Shown here in pieces: positions 17,211 through 25,320 of a stretch of 64,000 nucleotides of DNA. The DNA is from Pandoraea terrigena (GTDB lineage: Bacteria; Pseudomonadota; Gammaproteobacteria; Burkholderiales; Burkholderiaceae): positions 124,001 through 188,000 of the forward strand of contig NZ_CABPRU010000011.1 in NCBI RefSeq assembly GCF_902459705.1. The letters run 5' to 3'. Position numbers and translations under genes: made by a program. Each line of letters opens with the position of its first letter. Positions within the stretch are counted from its first letter, which is position 1. Below the pieces are notes generated by a model. The model searched no databases and was not told the DNA's origin. It saw only the letters and a list, made by a program, of their open reading frames with translations.

Positions 17211-17777
17211 ATGTTGACCGCTGGAAGTGCACCTACCCTCAACGAACGCATTGCTCGCGTGCTCATTCTCTCAGGAACGAGGCGGCCGGTGGTCAGGAGC
17301 ATCAGTCGAGTTCCGGATCCAAAGATCGACCAGATGTATTCTCAGGAGATCGGCCGCAACTCATCGTCTGGGCAATTGCCTTCGAGTCTGGAGTGGTTCA
17401 CGAAGACGCACCGCATCCAGATGCACGGCGCCTTTCTCTTGCTGGCCTATCACCGCATCCATAAGTCCCTCCGTGGCACATCCTCTCAGGGCATCATGCC
17501 AGATAGCGTTCCACGCGTCGCCTTCACTCGCACCCTTACCTGGTACCACGAAATGTGCGGAGGGAAGGACAAAGCCGTCATTAGTTCGCAGCGCCTCTAC
17601 ACTTTGATCCGCACCTTCGCCGATGCCCAATCAATTAGCCAGCGCGGCAACGAGGCGGCAGAAATCAAACTCCACCGCTGTGCGACCTGCAAACTACCGC
17701 TGATCATCCCACGTCACTACACCGAATACCATTGCTCCGCCCACAAGCCTAAGGGGCGTCGAGCATCGAAAACCTAA
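17211..17777 (+). CDS. FlhC-like master activator subunit (AcaC/SetC type)
   Basis: A 188 aa protein matching FlhC in layout: GQLPSSLEWF (about 54-63; FlhC has GMLPFSTDWF), then helices ending RLYTLIRTF, then a zinc site C157-C160-C175-H178 (CATC...CSAH). FlhC has four cysteines, so the last ligand here is His. With the FlhD-like protein it should bind DNA and activate promoters. On a plasmid without flagellar genes the likely targets are the transfer genes, as for SetCD and AcaCD. Ribosome site AAGGAATATGAC. Confidence 0.8.
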   Translation: MLTAGSAPTLNERIARVLILSGTRRPVVRSISRVPDPKIDQMYSQEIGRNSSSGQLPSSLEWFTKTHRIQMHGAFLLLAYHRIHKSLRGTSSQGIMPDSVPRVAFTRTLTWYHEMCGGKDKAVISSQRLYTLIRTFADAQSISQRGNEAAEIKLHRCATCKLPLIIPRHYTEYHCSAHKPKGRRASKT

Positions 17778-17893
17778 TGTCGGTCACAGTTGAATCATCG
17801 ATTGAAAAATCGTGCCCTCGCCCCAGACTTCCGGCGCCGCGCCTGACGAATAGGGCGCTACTATCCACGTAAGACATTCACACGTGGAGAACC

Positions 17894-18541
17894 GTGTTGC
17901 ATACGATGCAGGACCAGGTGGCGGACCTGCTGCCATTACAAGCTGAAGACACCATGCCCGCAGAAGGAACGCTCGACATCAATCAACTGAGGGACCGCGG
18001 GTGGACTCGCCAGATGGTCGCCCGATTTCTTGGTGTTCCAGACGCACGTCGGCCCGCCACGCGCGGAGGCGGCGGACGTCCGGCCGAACTCTTTCGAATC
18101 AGTCGTGTTCGCGATGCCGAACGCATGGTTGCATTCTCTCTGGCGCGACGTACGGCACTGGAACGATCATCTCTCGCTCGCCGCTCCCAACAAGAACGCC
18201 GCGCATCGCTAATGCGTTTCGCGTCAAGCCTCGAGTTGACTCTCCCTGACCGGGACATCGAAGCCGTTGCGCAATCGGTGCGGGCTGACGAAATCCCGTC
18301 TCTCGCCGGTGATCTCGCCAACAAGAAGAATCGCGCCGTGCGTCTCCTTCTGAGCATACTCGCGGACTCCAGCAGACGACTGGACGTGTTCCACGGCCAG
18401 CCCGGCATCAAGGACGCGCGCACTTTGCTCCTCAAACGCAAGCTCGCTCTCATCGCGTCGCGATATCCGGCCCTAGCCGATAGTTGCGACTGTGTGAATC
18501 TTGAACAAGTCCAAGAAAATGTCCCTACTCCCCCACCGTAA
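17894..18541 (+). CDS. hypothetical basic protein, 215 aa
   Basis: Unrecognised Arg/Ala/Leu-rich protein. Residues about 30-75 (QLRDRGWTRQMVARFLGVPD...GGGGRPAELFRISRV) look like a small DNA-binding unit with a Gly-rich basic loop; the rest is helical. GTG at 17894 or TTG at 17897 after GGAGA is the start. It overlaps the next small gene. Perhaps a plasmid regulator or nucleoid-type protein; not assigned. Confidence 0.6.
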   Translation: MLHTMQDQVADLLPLQAEDTMPAEGTLDINQLRDRGWTRQMVARFLGVPDARRPATRGGGGRPAELFRISRVRDAERMVAFSLARRTALERSSLARRSQQERRASLMRFASSLELTLPDRDIEAVAQSVRADEIPSLAGDLANKKNRAVRLLLSILADSSRRLDVFHGQPGIKDARTLLLKRKLALIASRYPALADSCDCVNLEQVQENVPTPPP

Positions 18542-18836
18542 ATGGTACGCGATGGTGCGAATTTTGGCCGCTCGCCTCTGCACGGAAATCGCACAGTTAG
18601 CCCCGAACTGGAAATGGCGGATTGACGGCGTCGCAACCGCGGCGGTGCTGATCGTGCTGATCCTCGACAGGACTACGTTCAAGGTCTCTGCGGCCGGCCC
18701 ATGGATGAATGTCGTCGCGATATTCTGCGTCGGCTTCGTCTTGCAACGAAATCTGGGTCGTCGCCGACAGACAAGGCAACAACCCTCACGCGGCCTCATC
18801 CGCAGAATCATCACTTGGCGTCGTTCGCGAAGCTAG
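18519..18836 (+). CDS. small membrane protein, 105 aa
   Basis: Two probable membrane segments (VATAAVLIVLILDR and MNVVAIFCVGFVL) with a basic C-terminal tail. The start at 18519 overlaps the end of the preceding gene by 23 bp. A TTG at 18501 is possible. Function unknown. Confidence 0.45.
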   Translation: MSLLPHRKWYAMVRILAARLCTEIAQLAPNWKWRIDGVATAAVLIVLILDRTTFKVSAAGPWMNVVAIFCVGFVLQRNLGRRRQTRQQPSRGLIRRIITWRRSRS

Positions 18837-18953
18837 TTCAACGCATTGCGCAACGTTCATTTGCGTTCCCCTCCGACGACACTATTCTTGTCTCAGTGCG
18901 CGGGACGTTGAGTAACGAACCCGCGAAATCAATAGACACCCAAGGAGTACGCG

Positions 18954-19340
18954 ATGAGCAAGTTTAAGAAGAGCGACGACTATCCCACCTTCAACGAAGT
19001 CATCAACACGCCGCGCCAAACGAAGCTGTGGCAACCGTTCCGGTCCGACGACAAGCACTCGAAAGCGGAAGTCGCGGTCGCCAACGCGGGCGTACTGGTG
19101 GCGTTCGCACTGCTGGTCGCGATGACGATCGGCGTTTACGCAATCGCCATCTGGCTGACGAACCTCGGCTGCGACACTCTGATCGAGATGATGCCGGGAT
19201 GCGCGAGCTTTGCAGACCTCATCGGTTTGGCGCTGAAGGTTCTCGCAACTATCTCGTTCGCGTGGTTCATGAAAATCTGCTGTGATTGCGTGCCATACGT
19301 GGTTAGCAAGCTGCGAGAGAGCGCGGATCAAGTTTTCTAG
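18954..19340 (+). CDS. hypothetical inner-membrane protein, 128 aa
   Basis: Soluble basic N-terminus (to about residue 42), then membrane segments at about 43-67 and 88-110 with a Cys-rich tail (CCDCVPY). AAGGAGTACGCG precedes the ATG. A terminator hairpin follows. It could be an entry-exclusion or maintenance membrane protein, but no motif shows this. Confidence 0.6.
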   Translation: MSKFKKSDDYPTFNEVINTPRQTKLWQPFRSDDKHSKAEVAVANAGVLVAFALLVAMTIGVYAIAIWLTNLGCDTLIEMMPGCASFADLIGLALKVLATISFAWFMKICCDCVPYVVSKLRESADQVF

Positions 19341-19373
19341 AGCTCCCGTCACCCAATTTGCAGTGGCACCTGG

Positions 19374-19428
19374 TTCTGGACGGTCATGCCGTGTAAGTCG
19401 CGGTTGCCGTCCAGAAGCTCCTTTTTCC
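19374..19428 (+). terminator. intrinsic terminator
   Basis: TTCTGGACGG (19374-19383) pairs with CCGTCCAGAA (19407-19416), followed by GCTCCTTTTTCC. It ends the rightward run that includes the 128 aa membrane protein. Confidence 0.65.
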
Positions 19429-19563
19429 GGGTCCGGATCGCAACTGTCGGGGCTCCTCCACCACGACAAGCCCCACCCACACGCACACTCCGCAAAGTCA
19501 ACCCGACTGAAGGTTTGACCCGTGGGATTCGGCCGCTGCCTATTCGGTGCGAACCGGACTAAG

Positions 19564-19660
19564 CTACTTGCGCCTTCTGGAATTCAATGGGGCTGACGTA
19601 GCCTAGGGTGGAATGTCGGCGCGTCGGGTTGTAGAGCCGCTCCATCTATTCGAACACGTC
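19564..19660 (-). pseudogene. IS3-family transposase relic (C-terminus)
   Basis: The minus strand reads DVFE-stop-MERLYNPTRRHSTLGYVSPIEFQKAQVA. This is the well-known IS3 OrfB tail (YNxxRRHSTLGYxSPxEF). An in-frame TAG interrupts it, and the catalytic DDE part is missing. It is a decayed fragment, so no activity is expected. The surrounding 19430-19930 shows no other gene. Confidence 0.85.
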
Positions 19661-19933
19661 GCCTCGCGAGTGCTCGCCGGCTAGATGCACCATGCGGGCT
19701 GCGCGCTCATTCGTCGTTAAACTGTTTAGTGAGGCTTAATCTCGGCCCGCGCCGGCTCGTCACGTCTTACTCGCGCCACCGCAGTAGCGCTCCTTGAGCA
19801 GATTGACCGCCACAAGTTTGAACTATCCGTTCAATACTCCTCTAGCTTCCACATGCCGTTTCCGACTACACCGTCACACCTTAAACAAGGTGTCTTTAGA
19901 AACGGCAGGGATCGCGAAGTCATCACCGTCGCG

Positions 19934-20392
19934 CTACCGCATCTCGTCTGTATAGCCGTTCGTGAGCAGCTTATTCACAACCCTCTGAACCTTGGCCGCA
20001 TACCGATCCCGATAGGCCGGCGTAGCGGAATTATAGGAGCCGATGGCCGCCCACGTATTCCCATATTTTTCGATCGATTGTCTGAGTATCCAGGCGCCCA
20101 TATAGACGCTCTTGCAGCCATTGAACAGGTCGGCCTTCCCAATGCCATACCGGGCAAGCTCGGGAAGATGAATCGAATTGATTTGCATCAGGCCATAGTC
20201 AATCGAACCATTTCGGTTGGTGTTCGTCAGATTCGCCCGATTGCCGCTCTCGACAATCGCGATGGCTCTCAGGATCAAGGGATTGACGTGATGAAAGCTC
20301 GCTGCGTCGTCGAAGCAGTCGGCAAAGGCCAAGCCATGTATAGAGATCAAGAGCGGTACACACAGCCAGCGAAGGCAGGATAGCGGGCGCAT
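19934..20392 (-). CDS. lytic transglycosylase (PilT/VirB1 type)
   Basis: A 152 aa SLT-fold peptidoglycan lyase. It has a signal peptide (about 1-24, ending AFA), catalytic Glu48 in AIVESGNR, GLMQIN (67-72) and later AIGSYNSATP. It would open the cell wall for the transfer channel or pilus; R64 PilT and VirB1 are the equivalents. ATG 20392 is chosen because it gives a clean signal peptide; TTG 20461 is upstream in frame. It is detached from the pil/virB cluster by an outer-membrane protein gene on the other strand. Confidence 0.85.
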   Translation of the reverse strand: MRPLSCLRWLCVPLLISIHGLAFADCFDDAASFHHVNPLILRAIAIVESGNRANLTNTNRNGSIDYGLMQINSIHLPELARYGIGKADLFNGCKSVYMGAWILRQSIEKYGNTWAAIGSYNSATPAYRDRYAAKVQRVVNKLLTNGYTDEMR

Positions 20393-20637
20393 GGTAGTCG
20401 TCGGACAGAGGAAAAAATGAATGAAGCGGGATTTAATTTTCCCCACATCCACCTGAATCAAAGAACCAAATATTCCTCAACCAAGTAGTCCAATCGGAAT
20501 CCAATTTTTTCCGTGAGATTACGCCCTACGCATTGCCAAAAACTCGCACCGCGCAGTCGACTTGCGCTAGTCGATACGGCATTTAGAGTGGAAATGTCCA
20601 TGTCAGGACGCGACATTTCAACAACTCGTCAAATATT

Positions 20638-21312
20638 ATGGCTAACAAAAAAATCCTCGCAGTTCTTTCCGCTCTTCTGATCGCCGGCGTTACCTCGAGT
20701 GGTGCACACGCGCAAGTTCGCAACGAAGTTTACGGCTCCGTCGGTACGGACGGAGTGGGTCTCGGCTACGGGTACGGCATCAGCCAGCACTTCGGCACCC
20801 GAGTCGAAGTGAGCGGCTTCAGCTATTCGCATGGCTTTAGCGCTGGCGACATGCACTACGATGCCAATCTCCGCCTGATCCACGGTTCGCTTCTGGGTGA
20901 CTACTTTCCCGCACCGTCGTTCTTCCCGATTCGGCTGACGGTCGGGGTACTGGTGGGCGCTGATCAACTCAGCGGCAACGCGACCGGCTCGCAAGGAACC
21001 TACACCTTCAACGGCGTGACGGTGCCGACCCAGGGTGAATCGGTCCACGCCAGCCTGAAGTTCCCGGCCGTTCGTCCGTACGTCGGCATCGGCTTCGGTC
21101 ACAACCCGAATGCGAAGGAGGGCCTGTCGATGGCGTTCGATGCTGGCGTCGCAATCGGCAAGCCGAGTGTCACCTTCGACGTTCCGCAGAATATTGCGAG
21201 TGCGGCCGGCGCTCAGAACGTGGCGGCTGAGGAACAGAACCTTCGTTCGAAGGCGAGCAAGTTCCCGGTCTACCCGATCGTTAAAGTTTCCCTGACCTAC
21301 CGATTCTTCTAA
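20638..21312 (+). CDS. outer-membrane beta-barrel protein
   Basis: A 224 aa protein with signal peptide (MANKKILAVLSALLIAG, cleavage after AHA), alternating amphipathic strands and a C-terminal aromatic ending YRFF with terminal Phe, the usual beta-barrel assembly signal. A central Ala-rich helical segment (about 182-205) breaks the pattern. Ligand unknown. It lies opposite to its conjugation-gene neighbours and has its own terminator, so it is a separate unit. Confidence 0.8.
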   Translation: MANKKILAVLSALLIAGVTSSGAHAQVRNEVYGSVGTDGVGLGYGYGISQHFGTRVEVSGFSYSHGFSAGDMHYDANLRLIHGSLLGDYFPAPSFFPIRLTVGVLVGADQLSGNATGSQGTYTFNGVTVPTQGESVHASLKFPAVRPYVGIGFGHNPNAKEGLSMAFDAGVAIGKPSVTFDVPQNIASAAGAQNVAAEEQNLRSKASKFPVYPIVKVSLTYRFF

Positions 21313-21343
21313 TCGACAATTCGGCAGGATTGCCACACGGACG

Positions 21344-21373
21344 CCCCATCGCTCGATGGGGTGCTTGTATTTG
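21344..21373 (+). terminator. terminator of outer-membrane protein gene
   Basis: CCCCATCG (21344-21351) and CGATGGGG (21354-21361) form a tight stem with a 2 nt gap (the true loop is larger), followed by TGCTTGTATTTG, 32 bp after the stop. Confidence 0.65.
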
Positions 21374-21902
21374 TGCGCCAACATTGGCGCACTCCAGCGG
21401 CTGTGAGTGCCGCAAGCTGGCCACCGTGAATAAAGTGAAGCGCAAGTACACGAGGACGACGGAGTGTCGGGAGGCAGCGTTGAACGCAGCGCGAGCCGAT
21501 GGCACGCCCCGCCGCCGCCTTCCGACAAAGGCTAGCGCGTTCATTACGATCGTCCCCATTTTGTCGAATGCGCGGTCCGGGCCCAAAAAGTCAGCACATC
21601 GGGCGTGAGACGCCCGCAAGCTCCGACAAAGCCTCCTTGCGCCGAGCGGCGTGTAGCCCAGACGAGAACGCGCGTAGAGCTCACAGGCAAGACAATGCGA
21701 CGGGGAATGCCAGGCCAGCAGGTACCCCGAATATGAACATCCCAACGCTCGCATGCTCGAGATCTTCGTCATCAGAGTTCACCGCCATCAAGACGGTCTA
21801 GACGGATCCATTCCCGTCCGGAACACCGCATCAATCTCGATTCGTAGACAATACGCGCATATCAAATCTTGACCACCTAGGGAATCTGCACGCTACGATG
21901 GG
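21374..21902. other. intergenic between OMP gene and pilV end
   Basis: About 530 bp beyond the 3' end of pilV. This is where a shufflon and rci would lie in R64, but no alternative pilV tails, no repeats resembling sfx sites and no recombinase are seen. Confidence 0.5.
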
Positions 21903-23222
21903 TCACTCTTTCGTTGCGTGCAGGGTGATCGTGTAATCGCCCCAAGCGGAGCTCCAGGAGGTCCATGCAGGGATGTACGTGGGGCCGCCCACGGTTATTT
22001 GATACGTTCCCGTCATGATCCCGTATCCTGTTCCTTCTTGGTCGCCCCAGTCCACGTTCGTGTCTACCAAGGCCCCGTTGATCCAGAATGCCGCCCCATT
22101 CCACGCGGCTTGCTGTGCGTAACTAACGCCGGAAATGTCCCATGTGCCTCCGCTCGGCAAAGTGATGCCGCAGGACGTTGACTTGCAATAGGCGACGGCT
22201 GAGCCTCCACCCCCGGCTGGCTTCCACACGCCGGATTGACAAAATAGTAATAAGCCCGTGCCATCACGTCCGACCAGCCCGTTTGAGGGGCACCAACTGC
22301 CCGCCGAAGCGAATCCATTGACCTGCAGGTATTCGCCTGTCGTCATGCGACCACCTGATTGAATGGAGCCAGCAGCGAAAGCATTGCCGTTTGCCGTGAG
22401 ACTCTGCGTCGTGGTGTTTCCGGCGTTCAGCGATGCAGGTGCTGTTCCAGCCTGGTTTTGGATATAGAGCGTGCCGTTCTGGCGGATTGCTGAGTTAGTG
22501 CTGTCCCCATAGTAATACGTGCTCCCGACCTGAACGCCGTTCCCTACTGCAAGCTGAATTTGTTGAGCGTTGGTGATGGTGTTGCCACCCATGCTCAGGT
22601 TCGTGCTCATCGTGTTTAGCTGCGGCTGACCCGGCACCGCGTTGCGGTAGAGGTAGTTACTGGTCAACGTACCTTTGTTGAAGGTCAGCAAAGACGCCGG
22701 GCTGCCGCCCGCTACACCATAAGAAGCAGTCGGAATCTGCCACGCACCAAATGCCCCATAAGCGGTCGCAGCGCCGCCCGGATACACACCTGAGTTGTTC
22801 GTCGGGATCATGCCACCCACGCCCATTGCGGCCCGCGCTATCGATCCCAGTTCCTGGTCGTTGATCGGTGTGCCACCAGTAGCGTAAATGAGCACCTGTA
22901 GATTGCCAACAGACGGCTGCGTCACCGCTGCCGCCCACGTTTGATTGAAGGGATTTGTACCTGTGAATCCGACCGGAAGACCCACATTCGCAGCCTTCAC
23001 CGCAGCAACCGATATCGGAGTTGGGGTCGTCGTGACTGTCGCAAGAAGTGTGGCATTGTTCTGGGACACGTAGCTAGACACAGCGGACACCCACTGCTGT
23101 TGTTGCTGGGCAGTCGTGACGTCCGTCATGACGTGCCGCTCCGTCGCGATGCCGCTTTGGATCTTCGGCAAGTACATCATGCCGACCAATAGGGCGAACA
23201 GCGCTCCAAGAACTTCGCTCAT
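21903..23222 (-). CDS. pilV: PilV-type minor pilin / tip adhesin
   Basis: A 439 aa type IVB minor pilin. It has an N-terminal hydrophobic pilin stem (about 1-22), a Gln-rich segment (TTAQQQQQW) and a conserved middle, with QSGVWKP (about 327-333) just before the end domain, as in R64 PilV where this marks the switch to the variable tip. The last 100 residues (ending YTITLHATKE) would bind recipient surfaces. It is last in the pil operon, 3 bp after pilM. The tip is fixed here because no shufflon is visible. Confidence 0.85.
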   Translation of the reverse strand: MSEVLGALFALLVGMMYLPKIQSGIATERHVMTDVTTAQQQQQWVSAVSSYVSQNNATLLATVTTTPTPISVAAVKAANVGLPVGFTGTNPFNQTWAAAVTQPSVGNLQVLIYATGGTPINDQELGSIARAAMGVGGMIPTNNSGVYPGGAATAYGAFGAWQIPTASYGVAGGSPASLLTFNKGTLTSNYLYRNAVPGQPQLNTMSTNLSMGGNTITNAQQIQLAVGNGVQVGSTYYYGDSTNSAIRQNGTLYIQNQAGTAPASLNAGNTTTQSLTANGNAFAAGSIQSGGRMTTGEYLQVNGFASAGSWCPSNGLVGRDGTGLLLFCQSGVWKPAGGGGSAVAYCKSTSCGITLPSGGTWDISGVSYAQQAAWNGAAFWINGALVDTNVDWGDQEGTGYGIMTGTYQITVGGPTYIPAWTSWSSAWGDYTITLHATKE

Positions 23223-23224
23223 AA

Positions 23225-23710
23225 TCAGTTTCCAGTTTTAACGACCGACACCACATCCCCCGTTGGGACGGTGACATTCAGGGGTTGTGGCGCCGTATTC
23301 ACACCGCTCGCGCATGCTATCCACATACTTCCCGCCGACAAGCCAATCGAAGCGTCATTCTCGGAACGCACCAATACCTGCTGTAACGTACCAGTTGGCA
23401 GTGCGGCATACGCAGTGATCAGTCGCCCAGTTCCGGACACGGTCACCGCATTACTCGCGGCAAACTTCGCGATGAACACCGAGGAGTACTTTGGCGAATA
23501 GGCACTCAATTGGCTCGGTTGGATGGTGCCGGTGAAGGCCGGATTGTCCGTCATGAAGGCCATGACAGCCGACCGATAGCTCAGAAATTGTGCCGCTGCA
23601 TCGTTTACCGAAACTTCCTGTGCGGTAGGTTTGATAGCCTGGAACGTGGCCGTCTGATAGGCCAAAGTTGATGTAAGTACGGCAAGTACGAGGAGAGCCA
23701 TCAAGCGCAT
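23225..23710 (-). CDS. pilM: PilM family pilus protein
   Basis: A 161 aa protein with an N-terminal membrane anchor (MRLMALLVLAVLTSTLAY) and a periplasmic domain, similar in size and pattern to R64-type PilM (thin-pilus accessory protein of unclear role). It follows the TraJ-like ATPase by 6 bp and precedes pilV by 3 bp. It has none of the actin-like motifs of the unrelated type IVa PilM. Confidence 0.7.
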   Translation of the reverse strand: MRLMALLVLAVLTSTLAYQTATFQAIKPTAQEVSVNDAAAQFLSYRSAVMAFMTDNPAFTGTIQPSQLSAYSPKYSSVFIAKFAASNAVTVSGTGRLITAYAALPTGTLQQVLVRSENDASIGLSAGSMWIACASGVNTAPQPLNVTVPTGDVVSVVKTGN

Positions 23711-23716
23711 GACAAC

Positions 23717-24829
23717 CTACCTCACCCGCCCGAGACTCATCTCGGACTGTTGCTTCAATAGCTCGTTCTTCTGACGGTCGATCTCACTCTGCAGCTGCGC
23801 GAATTCGCCCTTTCTCATATGACCGCGGATGGGGTCAGCGTCCGAGATGCAAAAGAGCGATCGTGCAGACAAGACTCGCGGCGGATTGCCCGTCTCCAGC
23901 GAACTGATGAGACTGTCGTTGATCGGTCGTGCACGGCCCCCCGTCTCAACCATACGAAGATCGATATGCACTGCGAAGCGAAAAGCATCGACGAATTGTG
24001 CCGACACGATGCCATGCCCGGCCGCGCGCGCAAATCGCTCGATTCCGTTGATCAAATCACCCCCGTGATACGTGCACAGAACCAAAAAGCCCATTTTCGA
24101 AGCCTGTGCCACAACCTCGGCCGTCTGATCATCGAGCACCTCGCCCACGAACAGTACGTTGGGCGTCGCGCGAGCCAGATCCTTTACGGTTTCGTACAAG
24201 ATCTCCGGGGTCTCCACCTCAATCTGATGGATGTAGCCATTCTCATACCGGCCTTCGAGATGATCCATCTCGACAGGGCTCTCGATTGTCCACGTCACCC
24301 CACCGAGACGGCGCGCTCGTTCCTGGAGAAACGAGTAGGCTGTAGTGGTCTTGCCCGCGCCAGGACGCCCCAGAATAATGCCGATCCCGCCCCGAATCTC
24401 GGGCGACAATAGCTTATTGACGAGCGGCGCTGCGATGCCAGTGTCTTGCAGCCGGAATGGCTTGAAGCGAAACGCTCGGCAGACATAAACATGTTCGCCG
24501 TTCGCTAACTGAATGCGCTTCGCGCGCAAGCGCATACCATCTTCTGGAGGCCACTCCATCGGGAAGCCATAGCGGGAAGCTACCGCACCACGGTGATCCC
24601 ATGATCGATTCAGCGCAAGAAATAGCTGCTTCAGTTCCTCCCAAGAATCCGATGGCAGCGGCGAAACCACCATAGAATCCGAGGCCGCCTTGAGCCAGCC
24701 CTTCGATGGATCTTCTCTCACGCAGAGGTCCGACCAAATGAGGTCCTTCAGTTTATTCACGTTAGGATGCGGAATCGCAATTAGTGGCCGTACACGTAAG
24801 TGATCGTCTGCGTTGCCGCGCTGTTGCAT
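23717..24829 (-). CDS. TraJ/PilT-like ATPase
   Basis: A 370 aa hexameric secretion ATPase of the PilT family. Walker A GRPGAGKT (about 154-161), then TIESPVEMDH (Asp box), NVLFVGEVLD (Walker B) and CTYHGGD (His box). It matches IncI TraJ, a transfer ATPase, in size and lies inside the pilus operon. It would drive pilus retraction or transfer. The start at 24829 overlaps the pilS end; it has no ribosome site and may be coupled. GTG near 24762 is an alternative. Confidence 0.75.
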   Translation of the reverse strand: MQQRGNADDHLRVRPLIAIPHPNVNKLKDLIWSDLCVREDPSKGWLKAASDSMVVSPLPSDSWEELKQLFLALNRSWDHRGAVASRYGFPMEWPPEDGMRLRAKRIQLANGEHVYVCRAFRFKPFRLQDTGIAAPLVNKLLSPEIRGGIGIILGRPGAGKTTTAYSFLQERARRLGGVTWTIESPVEMDHLEGRYENGYIHQIEVETPEILYETVKDLARATPNVLFVGEVLDDQTAEVVAQASKMGFLVLCTYHGGDLINGIERFARAAGHGIVSAQFVDAFRFAVHIDLRMVETGGRARPINDSLISSLETGNPPRVLSARSLFCISDADPIRGHMRKGEFAQLQSEIDRQKNELLKQQSEMSLGRVR

Positions 24830-25263
24830 TCGGTAACGGCCGCACCAGCATCCAGCGGGTTCGACTGGCTGTACGTCGTGCCGTTAAGCGTCATGGTGAC
24901 GTAGTTCGATGCCTTGTTTGCCATGTCCACGCAACCGTCGCTCGGTACGCCTGCCTCCACAATGTCGAACTGCGATGGGTTCGCATCCACGGACACCGTC
25001 ACCGCCCCCCCCCACTGGTTGATCAACGTAGATCCCGCCACCATATTAGACGGAGCCAAATTAGCTGCAATCGCTGTCGTCAAACCGGTGAATGCCGTCT
25101 GCCCCGTGTAAGTATTCGCGATGTTCGTAGCAAGCTGCGTGACGTTGCTTACCTCCGTGGCAGCCTTATTCTTGTGGAAAATCGCCACCAGAATGACCAC
25201 CACCGCTGCAACGCCCAACAGGCGCACCAGGTACTTAAACCATGAACCCATAATTTCATCCAA
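24781..25263 (-). CDS. pilS: PilS-like major pilin
   Basis: A 160 aa pilin by position (between pilR and a PilT-like ATPase) and structure. Short leader then SWFKYLVRLLGVAAVVVILVA, a long helix, and a C-terminal beta domain with two cysteines (CVDMAN and ECNSAATQ) that could form the usual D-loop disulfide. The usual Glu at mature position 5 is absent, and the leader is only about 6 residues if cleaved after Gly. GGAGGTG lies 8 bp upstream of the start. Confidence 0.7.
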   Translation of the reverse strand: MDEIMGSWFKYLVRLLGVAAVVVILVAIFHKNKAATEVSNVTQLATNIANTYTGQTAFTGLTTAIAANLAPSNMVAGSTLINQWGGAVTVSVDANPSQFDIVEAGVPSDGCVDMANKASNYVTMTLNGTTYSQSNPLDAGAAVTECNSAATQTITYVYGH

Positions 25264-25320
25264 CTTTCACCTCCGTCTCATGTTTCGCATTAATGAAGAA
25301 TTTTGGAGTTCAGCACGCGC

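Noticed and set aside
16871-17777. Chromosomal flagellar flhDC
   Set aside because: No flagellar or motility gene is nearby, and the context is plasmid backbone; the sequences are divergent from flagellar FlhDC.
20629-21528. 299-codon minus-strand frame
   Set aside because: Antisense shadow of the outer-membrane protein gene; no start or motif.
21374-21902. Shufflon at the end of pilV
   Set aside because: No repeated sfx-like sites, no inverted partial pilV tails and no rci next to it.
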